From: Chaetoderma sp. LZ-2023a
Lineage: Eukaryota > Mollusca > Caudofoveata > Chaetodermatida > Chaetodermatidae
Assembly (NCBI GenBank): GCA_034401795.1
Contig: JAVVLW010002614.1
Span: 38,260 to 102,259, forward strand
Length of the DNA: 64,000 nucleotides
Direction of reading: 5' to 3'
Within the stretch, counting starts at the first letter, position 1. The number at the start of each line of letters is the position of its first letter. The notes under the pieces were generated by a model. It was not told where the DNA came from, searched no databases, and worked only from the letters and a program-made list of their open reading frames with translations. Made by a program: the position numbers and the translations under genes. Of the stretch, positions 1 through 13,900 are shown piece after piece.

Positions 1-3000
1 CTGTTGTGGAAGGCTAGTGTTAATGTAGATAGGAGATATGGGCCTTCATCTGTTGTGGAAGGCTAGTGTTAATGTAGATACGAGATATGGACCTTCATCT
101 GCTGTGGAAGGCTAGTGTTAATGCAGATAGGAGATATGGGCCTTCATCTGTTGTGGAAGGCTAGTGTTAATGCAGATAGGAGATATGGGCCTTCATCTGT
201 TGTGGAAGGCTAGTGTTAATGTAGATAGGAGATATGGACCTTCATCTGCTGTGGAAGGGTAGTGTTAATGTAGATAGGAGATATGGGCTTTCATCTGTTG
301 TGGAAGGCTAGTGTTAATGTAGATAGGAGTTATGGGCCTTCATCTGTTGTGGAAGGCTAGTGTTAATGCAGATAGGAGATATGGGCCTTCATCTGTTGTG
401 GAAGGCTAGTGTTGATGTAGATAGGAGATATGGGCCCTCATCTGTTGTGGAAGGCTAGTGTTAATGTAGATAGGAGATATGGGCCCTCATCTGTTGTGGA
501 AGGCTAGTGTTAATGCAGATAGGAGATACGGGCCCTCATCTGTTGTGGAAGGCTAGTGTTAATGTAGATAGGAGATATGGGCTTTCATCTGTTGTGGAAG
601 GCTAGTGTTAATGTAGATAGGAGATATCGACCTTCATCTGTTGTGGAAGGCTAGTGTTAATGCAGATAGGAGATATGGGCCTTCATCTGTTGTGGAAGGC
701 TAGTGTTAATGCAGATAGGAGATATGGGCCTTCATCTGTTGTGGAAGGCTAGTGTTAATGTAGATAGGAGATATGGACCTTCATCTGCTGTGGAAGGGTA
801 GTGTTAATGTAGATAGGAGATATGGGCTTTCATCTGTTGTGGAAGGCTAGTGTTAATGTAGATAGGAGATATGGACCTTCATCTGTTGTGGAAGGCTAGT
901 GTTAATGCAGATAGGAGATATGGGCCTTCATCTGTTGTGGAAGGCTAGTGTTTATGTAGATAGGGGATATGGACCTTCATCTGTTGTGGAAGGCTAGTGT
1001 TAATGTAGATAGGAGATATGGGCCCTCATCTGTTGTGGAAGGCTAGTGTTAATGTATATAGGAGATATGGACCTTCATCTGCTGTGGAAGGCTAGTGTTA
1101 ATGTAGATAGGAGTTATGGGCCTTCATCTGTTGTGGAAGGCTAGTGTTAATGCAGATAGGAGATATGGGCCTTCATCTGTTGTGGAAGGCTAGTGTTGAT
1201 GTAGATAGGAGATATGGGCCCTCATCTGTTGTGGAAGGCTAGTGTTAATGTAGATAGGAGATATGGGCCCTCATCTGTTGTGGAAGGCTAGTGTTAATGC
1301 AGATAGGAGATACGGGCCCTCATCTGTTGTGGAAGGCTAGTGTTAATGTAGATAGGAGATATGGGCCTTCATCTGTTGTGGAAGGCTAGTGTTAATGCAG
1401 ATAGGAGATATGGGCCTTCATCTGTTGTGGAAGGCTAGTGTTAATGTAGATAGGAGATATGGACCTTCATCTGTTGTGGAAGGCTAGTGTTAATGTAGAT
1501 AGGAGATATGGGCCCTCATCTGTTGTAGAAGGCTAGTGTTAATGTAGATAGGAGATATGGGCCCTCATCTGTTGTGGAAGGCTAGTGTTAATGTATATAG
1601 GAGATATGGACCTTCATCTGCTGTGGAAGGCTAGTGTTAATGCAGATAGGAGATATGGGCCTTCATCTGTTGTGGAAGGCTAGTGTTAATGTGGATAGGA
1701 GATACGGGCCATCATCTGCTGTGGAAGGCTAGTGTTAATGTAGATAGGAGATATGGGCCTTCATCTGTTGTGGAAGGCTAGTGTTAATGTAGATACGAGA
1801 TATGGACCTTCATCTGCTGTGGAAGGCTAGTGTTAATGCAGATAGGAGATATGGGCCTTCATCTGTTGTGGAAGGCTAGTGTTAATGCAGATAGGAGATA
1901 TGGGCCTTCATCTGTTGTGGAAGGCTAGTGTTAATGTAGATAGGAGATATGGACCTTCATCTGCTGTGGAAGGGTAGTGTTAATGTAGATAGGAGATATG
2001 GGCTTTCATCTGTTGTGGAAGGCTAGTGTTAATGTAGATAGGAGATATGGACCTTCATCTGTTGTGGAAGGCTAGTGTTAATGCAGATAGGAGATATGGG
2101 CCTTCATCTGTTGTGGAAGGCTAGTGTTAATGTAGATAGGAGATATGGACCTTCATCTGTTGTGGAAGGCTAGTGTTAATGTAGATAGGAGATATGGGCC
2201 CTCATCTGTTGTGGAAGGCTAGTGTTAATGTATATAGGAGATATGGACCTTCATCTGCTGTGGAAGGCTAGTGTTAATGTAGATAGGAGTTATGGGCCTT
2301 CATCTGTTGTGGAAGGCTAGTGTTAATGCAGATAGGAGATATGGGCCTTCATCTGTTGTGGAAGGCTAGTGTTGATGTAGATAGGAGATATGGGCCCTCA
2401 TCTGTTGTGGAAGGCTAGTGTTAATGTAGATAGGAGATATGGGCCCTCATCTGTTGTGGAAGGCTAGTGTTAATGCAGATAGGAGATACGGGCCCTCATC
2501 TGTTGTGGAAGGCTAGTGTTAATGTAGATAGGAGATATGGGCTTTCATCTGTTGTGGAAGGCTAGTGTTAATGTAGATAGGAGATATGGACCTTCATCTG
2601 TTGTGGAAGGCTAGTGTTAATGTAGATAGGAGATATGGGCCTTCATCTGTTGTGGAAGGCTAGTGTTAATGCAGATAGGAGATATGGGCCTTCATCTGTT
2701 GTGGAAGGCTAGTGTTAATGTAGATAGGAGATATGGGCCTTAATCTGTTGTTGAAGGCTAGTGTTAATGTAGATAGGAGATATGGGCCTTCATCTGTTGT
2801 GGAAGGCTAGTGTTAATGTAGATATGAGATATGGGCCTTCATCTGTTGTGGAAGGCTAGTGTTAATGTAGATAGGAGATATGGGCCTTCATCTGTTGTGG
2901 AAGGCTAGTGTTAATGCAGATAGGAGATACGGGCCCTCATCTGTTGTTGAAGGCTAGTGTTAATGTAGATAGGAGATATGGGCCTTCATCTGTTGTTGAA

Positions 3001-6000
3001 GGCTAGTGTTAATGTAGATAGGAGATATGGACCTTCATCTGCTGTGGAAGGCTAGTGTTAATGTAGATAGGAGATATGGGCCTTCATCTGTTGTGGAAGG
3101 CTAGTGTTAATGTAGATACGAGATATGGACCTTCATCTGCTGTGGAAGGCTAGTGTTAAGGCAGATAGGAGATATGGGCCTTCATCTGTTGTGGAAGGCT
3201 AGTGTTAATGTAGATAGGAGATATGGACCTTCATCTGCTGTGGAAGGGTAGTGTTCATGTAGATAGGAGATATGGGCTTTCATCTGTTGTGGAAGGCTAG
3301 TGTTAATGTAGATAGGAGATATGGACCTTCATCTGTTGTGGAAGGCTAGTGTTAATGCAGATAGGAGATATGGGCCTTCATCTGTTGTGGAAGGCTAGTG
3401 TTTATGTAGATAGGAGATATGGACCTTCATCTGTTGTGGAAGGCTAGTGTTAATGTAGATAGGAGATATGGGCCCTCATCTGTTGTGGAAGGCTAGTGTT
3501 AATGTATATAGGAGATATGGACCTTCATCTGCTGTGGAAGGCTAGTGTTAATGTAGATAGGAGTTATGGGCCTTCATCTGTTGTGGAAGGCTAGTGTTAA
3601 TGCAGATAGGAGATATGGGCCTTCATCTGTTGTGGAAGGCTAGTGTTGATGTAGATAGGAGATATGGGCCCTCATCTGTTGTGGAAGGCTAGTGTTAATG
3701 TAGATAGGAGATATGGGCCCTCATCTGTTGTGGAAGGCTAGTGTTAATGCAGATAGGAGATACGGGCCCTCATCTGTTGTGGAAGGCTAGTGTTAATGTA
3801 GATAGGAGATACGGGCCCTCATCTGTTGTGGAAGGCTAGTGTTAATGCAGATAGGAGATACGGGCCCTCATCTGTTGTGGAAGGCTAGTGTTAATGTAGA
3901 TAGGAGATATGGACCTTCATCTGTTGTGGAAGGCTAGTGTTAATGTGGATAGGAGATACGGGCCATCATCTGCTGTGGAAGGCTAGTGTTAATGTAGATA
4001 GGAGATATGGGCCTTCATCTGTTGTGGAAGGCTAGTGTTAATGTAGATAGGAGATATGGGCCTTCATCTGTTGTGGAAGGCTAGTGTTAATGTAGATACG
4101 AGATATGGACCTTCATCTGCTGTGGAAGGCTAGTGTTAATGCAGATAGGAGATATGGGCCTTCATCTGTTGTGGAAGGCTAGTGTTAATGCAGATAGGAG
4201 ATATGGGCCTTCATCTGTTGTGGAAGGCTAGTGTTAATGTAGATAGGAGATATGGACCTTCATCTGCTGTGGAAGGGTAGTGTTAATGTAGATAGGAGAT
4301 ATGGGCTTTCATCTGTTGTGGAAGGCTAGTGTTAATGTAGATAGGAGTTATGGGCCTTCATCTGTTGTGGAAGGCTAGTGTTAATGCAGATAGGAGATAT
4401 GGGCCTTCATCTGTTGTGGAAGGCTAGTGTTGATGTAGATAGGAGATATGGGCCCTCATCTGTTGTGGAAGGCTAGTGTTAATGCAGATAGGAGATACGG
4501 GCCCTCATCTGTTGTGGAAGGCTAGTGTTAATGTAGATAGGAGATACGGGCCCTCATCTGTTGTGGAAGGCTAGTGTTAATGCAGATAGGAGATACGGGC
4601 CCTCATCTGTTGTGGAAGGCTAGTGTTAATGTAGATAGGAGATATGGACCTTCATCTGTTGTGGAAGGCTAGTGTTAATGTGGATAGGAGATACGGGCCA
4701 TCATCTGCTGTGGAAGGCTAGTGTTAATGTAGATAGGAGATATGGGCCTTCATCTGTTGTGGAAGGCTAGTGTTAATGTAGATAGGAGATATGGGCCTTC
4801 ATCTGTTGTGGAAGGCTAGTGTTAATGTAGATACGAGATATGGACCTTCATCTGCTGTGGAAGGCTAGTGTTAATGCAGATAGGAGATATGGGCCTTCAT
4901 CTGTTGTGGAAGGCTAGTGTTAATGCAGATAGGAGATATGGGCCTTCATCTGTTGTGGAAGGCTAGTGTTAATGTAGATAGGAGATATGGACCTTCATCT
5001 GCTGTGGAAGGGTAGTGTTAATGTAGATAGGAGATATGGGCTTTCATCTGTTGTGGAAGGCTAGTGTTAATGTAGATAGGAGTTATGGGCCTTCATCTGT
5101 TGTGGAAGGCTAGTGTTAATGCAGATAGGAGATATGGGCCTTCATCTGTTGTGGAAGGCTAGTGTTGATGTAGATAGGAGATATGGGCCCTCATCTGTTG
5201 TGGAAGGCTAGTGTTAATGCAGATAGGAGATACGGGCCCTCATCTGTTGTGGAAGGCTAGTGTTAATGTAGATAGGAGATACGGGCCCTCATCTGTTGTG
5301 GAAGGCTAGTGTTAATGCAGATAGGAGATACGGGCCCTCATCTGTTGTGGAAGGCTAGTGTTAATGTAGATAGGAGATATGGACCTTCATCTGTTGTGGA
5401 AGGCTAGTGTTAATGTGGATAGGAGATACGGGCCATCATCTGCTGTGGAAGGCTAGTGTTAATGTAGATAGGAGATATGGGCCTTCATCTGTTGTGGAAG
5501 GCTAGTGTTAATGTAGATAGGAGATATGGGCCTTCATCTGTTGTGGAAGGCTAGTGTTAATGTAGATACGAGATATGGACCTTCATCTGCTGTGGAAGGC
5601 TAGTGTTAATGCAGATAGGAGATATGGGCCTTCATCTGTTGTGGAAGGCTAGTGTTAATGCAGATAGGAGATATGGGCCTTCATCTGTTGTGGAAGGCTA
5701 GTGTTAATGTAGATAGGAGATATGGACCTTCATCTGCTGTGGAAGGGTAGTGTTAATGTAGATAGGAGATATGGGCTTTCATCTGTTGTGGAAGGCTAGT
5801 GTTAATGTAGATAGGAGTTATGGGCCTTCATCTGTTGTGGAAGGCTAGTGTTAATGCAGATAGGAGATATGGGCCTTCATCTGTTGTGGAAGGCTAGTGT
5901 TGATGTAGATAGGAGATATGGGCCCTCATCTGTTGTGGAAGGCTAGTGTTAATGTAGATAGGAGATATGGGCCCTCATCTGTTGTGGAAGGCTAGTGTTA

Positions 6001-9000
6001 ATGCAGATAGGAGATACGGGCCCTCATCTGTTGTGGAAGGCTAGTGTTAATGTAGATAGGAGATATGGGCTTTCATCTGTTGTGGAAGGCTAGTGTTAAT
6101 GTAGATAGGAGATATCGACCTTCATCTGTTGTGGAAGGCTAGTGTTAATGCAGATAGGAGATATGGGCCTTCATCTGTTGTGGAAGGCTAGTGTTAATGC
6201 AGATAGGAGATATGGGCCTTCATCTGTTGTGGAAGGCTAGTGTTAATGTAGATAGGAGATATGGACCTTCATCTGCTGTGGAAGGGTAGTGTTAATGTAG
6301 ATAGGAGATATGGGCTTTCATCTGTTGTGGAAGGCTAGTGTTAATGTAGATAGGAGATATGGACCTTCATCTGTTGTGGAAGGCTAGTGTTAATGCAGAT
6401 AGGAGATATGGGCCTTCATCTGTTGTGGAAGGCTAGTGTTTATGTAGATAGGGGATATGGACCTTCATCTGTTGTGGAAGGCTAGTGTTAATGTAGATAG
6501 GAGATATGGGCCCTCATCTGTTGTGGAAGGCTAGTGTTAATGTATATAGGAGATATGGACCTTCATCTGCTGTGGAAGGCTAGTGTTAATGTAGATAGGA
6601 GTTATGGGCCTTCATCTGTTGTGGAAGGCTAGTGTTAATGCAGATAGGAGATATGGGCCTTCATCTGTTGTGGAAGGCTAGTGTTGATGTAGATAGGAGA
6701 TATGGGCCCTCATCTGTTGTGGAAGGCTAGTGTTAATGTAGATAGGAGATATGGGCCCTCATCTGTTGTGGAAGGCTAGTGTTAATGCAGATAGGAGATA
6801 CGGGCCCTCATCTGTTGTGGAAGGCTAGTGTTAATGTAGATAGGAGATATGGGCCTTCATCTGTTGTGGAAGGCTAGTGTTAATGCAGATAGGAGATATG
6901 GGCCTTCATCTGTTGTGGAAGGCTAGTGTTAATGTAGATAGGAGATATGGACCTTCATCTGTTGTGGAAGGCTAGTGTTAATGTAGATAGGAGATATGGG
7001 CCCTCATCTGTTGTAGAAGGCTAGTGTTAATGTAGATAGGAGATATGGGCCCTCATCTGTTGTGGAAGGCTAGTGTTAATGTATATAGGAGATATGGACC
7101 TTCATCTGCTGTGGAAGGCTAGTGTTAATGCAGATAGGAGATATGGGCCTTCATCTGTTGTGGAAGGCTAGTGTTAATGTGGATAGGAGATACGGGCCAT
7201 CATCTGCTGTGGAAGGCTAGTGTTAATGTAGATAGGAGATATGGGCCTTCATCTGTTGTGGAAGGCTAGTGTTAATGTAGATACGAGATATGGACCTTCA
7301 TCTGCTGTGGAAGGCTAGTGTTAATGCAGATAGGAGATATGGGCCTTCATCTGTTGTGGAAGGCTAGTGTTAATGCAGATAGGAGATATGGGCCTTCATC
7401 TGTTGTGGAAGGCTAGTGTTAATGTAGATAGGAGATATGGACCTTCATCTGCTGTGGAAGGGTAGTGTTAATGTAGATAGGAGATATGGGCTTTCATCTG
7501 TTGTGGAAGGCTAGTGTTAATGTAGATAGGAGATATGGACCTTCATCTGTTGTGGAAGGCTAGTGTTAATGCAGATAGGAGATATGGGCCTTCATCTGTT
7601 GTGGAAGGCTAGTGTTAATGTAGATAGGAGATATGGACCTTCATCTGTTGTGGAAGGCTAGTGTTAATGTAGATAGGAGATATGGGCCCTCATCTGTTGT
7701 GGAAGGCTAGTGTTAATGTATATAGGAGATATGGACCTTCATCTGCTGTGGAAGGCTAGTGTTAATGTAGATAGGAGTTATGGGCCTTCATCTGTTGTGG
7801 AAGGCTAGTGTTAATGCAGATAGGAGATATGGGCCTTCATCTGTTGTGGAAGGCTAGTGTTGATGTAGATAGGAGATATGGGCCCTCATCTGTTGTGGAA
7901 GGCTAGTGTTAATGTAGATAGGAGATATGGGCCCTCATCTGTTGTGGAAGGCTAGTGTTAATGCAGATAGGAGATACGGGCCCTCATCTGTTGTGGAAGG
8001 CTAGTGTTAATGTAGATAGGAGATATGGGCTTTCATCTGTTGTGGAAGGCTAGTGTTAATGTAGATAGGAGATATGGACCTTCATCTGTTGTGGAAGGCT
8101 AGTGTTAATGTAGATAGGAGATATGGGCCTTCATCTGTTGTGGAAGGCTAGTGTTAATGCAGATAGGAGATATGGGCCTTCATCTGTTGTGGAAGGCTAG
8201 TGTTAATGTAGATAGGAGATATGGGCCTTAATCTGTTGTTGAAGGCTAGTGTTAATGTAGATAGGAGATATGGGCCTTCATCTGTTGTGGAAGGCTAGTG
8301 TTAATGTAGATATGAGATATGGGCCTTCATCTGTTGTGGAAGGCTAGTGTTAATGTAGATAGGAGATATGGGCCTTCATCTGTTGTGGAAGGCTAGTGTT
8401 AATGCAGATAGGAGATACGGGCCCTCATCTGTTGTTGAAGGCTAGTGTTAATGTAGATAGGAGATATGGGCCTTCATCTGTTGTTGAAGGCTAGTGTTAA
8501 TGTAGATAGGAGATATGGACCTTCATCTGCTGTGGAAGGCTAGTGTTGATGTAGATAGGAGATATGGGCCTTCATCTGTTGTGGAAGGCTAGTGTTAATG
8601 TAGATACGAGATATGGACCTTCATCTGCTGTGGAAGGCTAGTGTTAAGGCAGATAGGAGATATGGGCCTTCATCTGTTGTGGAAGGCTAGTGTTAATGTA
8701 GATAGGAGATATGGACCTTCATCTGCTGTGGAAGGGTAGTGTTCATGTAGATAGGAGATATGGGCTTTCATCTGTTGTGGAAGGCTAGTGTTAATGTAGA
8801 TAGGAGATATGGACCTTCATCTGTTGTGGAAGGCTAGTGTTAATGCAGATAGGAGATATGGGCCTTCATCTGTTGTGGAAGGCTAGTGTTTATGTAGATA
8901 GGAGATATGGACCTTCATCTGTTGTGGAAGGCTAGTGTTAATGTAGATAGGAGATATGGGCCCTCATCTGTTGTGGAAGGCTAGTGTTAATGTATATAGG

Positions 9001-10976
9001 AGATATGGACCTTCATCTGCTGTGGAAGGCTAGTGTTAATGTAGATAGGAGTTATGGGCCTTCATCTGTTGTGGAAGGCTAGTGTTAATGCAGATAGGAG
9101 ATATGGGCCTTCATCTGTTGTGGAAGGCTAGTGTTGATGTAGATAGGAGATATGGGCCCTCATCTGTTGTGGAAGGCTAGTGTTAATGTAGATAGGAGAT
9201 ATGGGCCCTCATCTGTTGTGGAAGGCTAGTGTTAATGCAGATAGGAGATACGGGCCCTCATCTGTTGTGGAAGGCTAGTGTTAATGTAGATAGGAGATAC
9301 GGGCCCTCATCTGTTGTGGAAGGCTAGTGTTAATGCAGATAGGAGATACGGGCCCTCATCTGTTGTGGAAGGCTAGTGTTAATGTAGATAGGAGATATGG
9401 ACCTTCATCTGTTGTGGAAGGCTAGTGTTAATGTGGATAGGAGATACGGGCCATCATCTGCTGTGGAAGGCTAGTGTTAATGTAGATAGGAGATATGGGC
9501 CTTCATCTGTTGTGGAAGGCTAGTGTTAATGTAGATAGGAGATATGGGCCTTCATCTGTTGTGGAAGGCTAGTGTTAATGTAGATACGAGATATGGACCT
9601 TCATCTGCTGTGGAAGGCTAGTGTTAATGCAGATAGGAGATATGGGCCTTCATCTGTTGTGGAAGGCTAGTGTTAATGCAGATAGGAGATATGGGCCTTC
9701 ATCTGTTGTGGAAGGCTAGTGTTAATGTAGATAGGAGATATGGACCTTCATCTGCTGTGGAAGGGTAGTGTTAATGTAGATAGGAGATATGGGCTTTCAT
9801 CTGTTGTGGAAGGCTAGTGTTAATGTAGATAGGAGTTATGGGCCTTCATCTGTTGTGGAAGGCTAGTGTTAATGCAGATAGGAGATATGGGCCTTCATCT
9901 GTTGTGGAAGGCTAGTGTTGATGTAGATAGGAGATATGGGCCCTCATCTGTTGTGGAAGGCTAGTGTTAATGTAGATAGGAGATATGGGCCCTCATCTGT
10001 TGTGGAAGGCTAGTGTTAATGCAGATAGGAGATACGGGCCCTCATCTGTTGTGGAAGGCTAGTGTTAATGTAGATAGGAGATATGGGCTTTCATCTGTTG
10101 TGGAAGGCTAGTGTTAATGTAGATAGGAGATATGGACCTTCATCTGTTGTGGAAGGCTAGTGTTAATGCAGATAGGAGATATGGGCCTTCATCTGTTGTG
10201 GAAGGCTAGTGTTAATGCAGATAGGAGATATGGGCCTTCATCTGTTGTGGAAGGCTAGTGTTAATGTAGATAGGAGATATGGACCTTCATCTGCTGTGGA
10301 AGGGTAGTGTTAATGTAGATAGGAGATATGGGCTTTCATCTGTTGTGGAAGGCTAGTGTTAATGTAGATAGGAGATATGGACCTTCATCTGTTGTGGAAG
10401 GCTAGTGTTAATGCAGATAGGAGATATGGGCCTTCATCTGTTGTGGAAGGCTAGTGTTTATGTAGATAGGGGATATGGACCTTCATCTGTTGTGGAAGGC
10501 TAGTGTTAATGTAGATAGGAGATATGGGCCCTCATCTGTTGTGGAAGGCTAGTGTTAATGTATATAGGAGATATGGACCTTCATCTGCTGTGGAAGGCTA
10601 GTGTTAATGTAGATAGGAGTTATGGGCCTTCATCTGTTGTGGAAGGCTAGTGTTAATGCAGATAGGAGATATGGGCCTTCATCTGTTGTGGAAGGCTAGT
10701 GTTGATGTAGATAGGAGATATGGGCCCTCATCTGTTGTGGAAGGCTAGTGTTAATGTAGATAGGAGATATGGGCCCTCATCTGTTGTGGAAGGCTAGTGT
10801 TAATGCAGATAGGAGATACGGGCCCTCATCTGTTGTGGAAGGCTAGTGTTAATGTAGATAGGAGATATGGGCCTTCATCTGTTGTGGAAGGCTAGTGTTA
10901 ATGCAGATAGGAGATATGGGCCTTCATCTGTTGTGGAAGGCTAGTGTTAATGTAGATAGGAGATATGGACCTTCAT
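1..10976. repeat. Higher-order repeat blocks of 112 and 82 monomers
   Basis: Rare monomer variants recur at exact multiples of 49 bp. A GATATCGACC variant lies at 628 and 6,116; TTAATCTGTTGTTG at 2,741 and 8,229; GTTCATG at 3,253 and 8,741; TTTATG with GGGGATATGG at 951 and 6,439. All are 5,488 bp apart (112 monomers). The last marker recurs at 10,457, which is 4,018 bp (82 monomers) further. The difference, 1,470 bp, equals two copies of the 735-bp block annotated separately. Block edges are approximate. Confidence 0.85.
3250..5790. repeat. 735-bp (15-monomer) sub-block, three tandem copies
   Basis: The diagnostic monomer GTGGATAGGAGATACGGGCC ends its GTGGAT at 3,950, 4,685 and 5,420, exactly 735 bp apart, with the same neighbouring monomer order each time. 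The homologous position in the next large block (9,438 = 3,950 + 5,488) is followed by only one copy. This is therefore a local amplification or contraction inside the satellite. Edges are approximate. Confidence 0.85.
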
Positions 10977-13900
10977 CTGTTGTGGAAGGCTAGTGTTAAT
11001 GTAGATAGGAGATATGGGCCCTCATCTGTTGTGGAAGGCTAGTGTTAATGTATATAGGAGATATGGACCTTCATCTGCTGTGGAAGGCTAGTGTTGATGC
11101 AGATAGGAGATATGGGCCTTCATCTGTTGTGGAAGGCTAGTGTTAATGTGGATAGGAGATACGGGCCATCATCTGCTGTGGAAGGCTAGTGTTAATGTAG
11201 ATAGGAGATATGGGCCTTCATCTGTTGTGGAAGGCTAGTGTTAATGTAGATAGGAGATATGGGCCTTCATCTGTTGTGGAAGGCTAGTGTTAATGTAGAT
11301 ACGAGATATGGACCTTCATCTGCTGTGGAAGGCTAGTGTTAATGCAGATAGGAGATATGGGCCTTCATCTGTTGTGGAAGGCTAGTGTTAATGCAGATAG
11401 GAGATATGGGCCTTCATCTGTTGTGGAAGGCTAGTGTTAATGTAGATAGGAGATATGGACCTTCATCTGCTGTGGAAGGGTAGTGTTGATGTAGATAGGA
11501 GATATGGGCTTTCATCTGTTGTGGAAGGCTAGTGTTAATGTAGATAGGAGATATGGACCTTCATCTGTTGTGGAAGGCTAGTGTTAATGCAGATAGGAGA
11601 TATGGGCCTTCATCTGTTGTGGAAGGCTAGTGTTAATGTAGATAGGAGATATGGACCTTCATCTGTTGTGGAAGGCTAGTGTTAATGTAGATAGGAGATA
11701 TGGGCCCTCATCTGTTGTGGAAGGCTAGTGTTAATGTATATAGGAGATATGGACCTTCATCTGCTGTGGAAGGCTAGTGTTAATGTAGATAGGAGTTATG
11801 GGCCTTCATCTGTTGTGGAAGGCTAGTGTTAATGCAGATAGGAGATATGGGCCTTCATCTGTTGTGGAAGGCTAGTGTTGATGTAGATAGGAGATATGGG
11901 CCCTCATCTGTTGTGGAAGGCTAGTGTTAATGTAGATAGGAGATATGGGCCCTCATCTGTTGTGGAAGGCTAGTGTTAATGCAGATAGGAGATACGGGCC
12001 CTCATCTGTTGTGGAAGGCTAGTGTTAATGTAGATAGGAGATATGGGCTTTCATCTGTTGTGGAAGGCTAGTGTTAATGTAGATAGGAGATATGGACCTT
12101 CATCTGTTGTGGAAGGCTAGTGTTAATGCAGATAGGAGATATGGGCCTTCATCTGTTGTGGAAGGCTAGTGTTAATGCAGATAGGAGATATGGGCCTTCA
12201 TCTGTTGTGGAAGGCTAGTGTTAATGTAGATAGGAGATATGGACCTTCATCTGCTGTGGAAGGGTAGTGTTAATGTAGATAGGAGATATGGGCTTTCATC
12301 TGTTGTGGAAGGCTAGTGTTAATGTAGATAGGAGATATGGACCTTCATCTGTTGTGGAAGGCTAGTGTTAATGCAGATAGGAGATATGGGCCTTCATCTG
12401 TTGTGGAAGGCTAGTGTTAATGTAGATAGGAGATATGGGCCTTCATCTGTTGTTGAAGGCTAGTGTTAATGTAGATAGGAGATATGGACCTTCATCTGCT
12501 GTGGAAGGCTAGTGTTAATGTAGATAGGAGATATGGGCCTTCATCTGTTGTGGAAGGCTAGTGTTAATGTAGATACGAGATATGGACCTTCATCTGCTGT
12601 GGAAGGCTAGTGTTAAGGCAGATAGGAGATATGGGCCTTCATCTGTTGTGGAAGGCTAGTGTTAATGTAGATAGGAGATATGGACCTTCATCTGCTGTGG
12701 AAGGGTAGTGTTAATGTAGATAGGAGATACGGGCCCTCATCTGTTGTTGAAGGCTAGTGTTAATGTAGATAGGAGATATCGGCCTTCATCTGTTGTGGAA
12801 GGCTAGTGTTAATGTAGATAGGAGATATGGGCCTTCATCTGTTGTGGAAGGCTAGTGTTAATGTAGATAGGAGATATGGACCTTCATCTGCTGTGGAAGG
12901 GTAGTGTTAATGTAGATAGGAGATATGGGCTTTCATCTGTTGTGGAAGGCTAGTGTTAATGTAGATAGGAGATATGGACCTTCATCTGTTGTGGAAGGCT
13001 AGTGTTAATGCAGATAGGAGATATGGGCCTTCATCTGTTGTGGAAGGCTAGTGTTGATGTAGATAGGAGATATGGGCCCTCATCTGTTGTGGAAGGCTAG
13101 TGTTAATGTAGATAGGAGATATGGGCCCTCATCTGTTGTGGAAGGCTAGTGTTAATGCAGATAGGAGATACGGGCCCTCATCTGTTGTGGAAGGCTAGTG
13201 TTAATGTAGATAGGAGATACGGGCCCTCATCTGTTGTGGAAGGCTAGTGTTAATGCAGATAGGAGATACGGGCCCTCATCTGTTGTGGAAGGCTAGTGTT
13301 AATGTAGATAGGAGATATGGACCTTCATCTGTTGTGGAAGGCTAGTGTTAATGTGGATAGGAGATACGGGCCATCATCTGCTGTGGAAGGCTAGTGTTAA
13401 TGTAGATAGGAGATATGGGCCTTCATCTGTTGTGGAAGGCTAGTGTTAATGTAGATAGGAGAAACGGGCCTTCATCTGTTGTGGAAGGCTAGTGTTAATG
13501 TAGATACGAGATATGGACCTTCATCTGCTGTGGAAGGCTAGTGTTAATGCAGATAGGAGATATGGGCCTTCATCTGTTGTGGAAGGCTAGTGTTAATGCA
13601 GATAGGAGATATGGGCCTTCATCTGTTGTGGAAGGCTAGTGTTAATGTAGATAGGAGATATGGACCTTCATCTGCTGTGGAAGGGTAGTGTTAATGTAGA
13701 TAGGAGATATGGGCTTTCATCTGTTGTGGAAGGCTAGTGTTAATGTAGATAGGAGATATGGACCTTCATCTGTTGTGGAAGGCTAGTGTTAATGCAGATA
13801 GGAGATATGGGCCTTCATCTGTTGTGGAAGGCTAGTGTTAATGTAGATAGGAGATATGGACCTTCATCTGTTGTGGAAGGCTAGTGTTAATGTAGATAGG

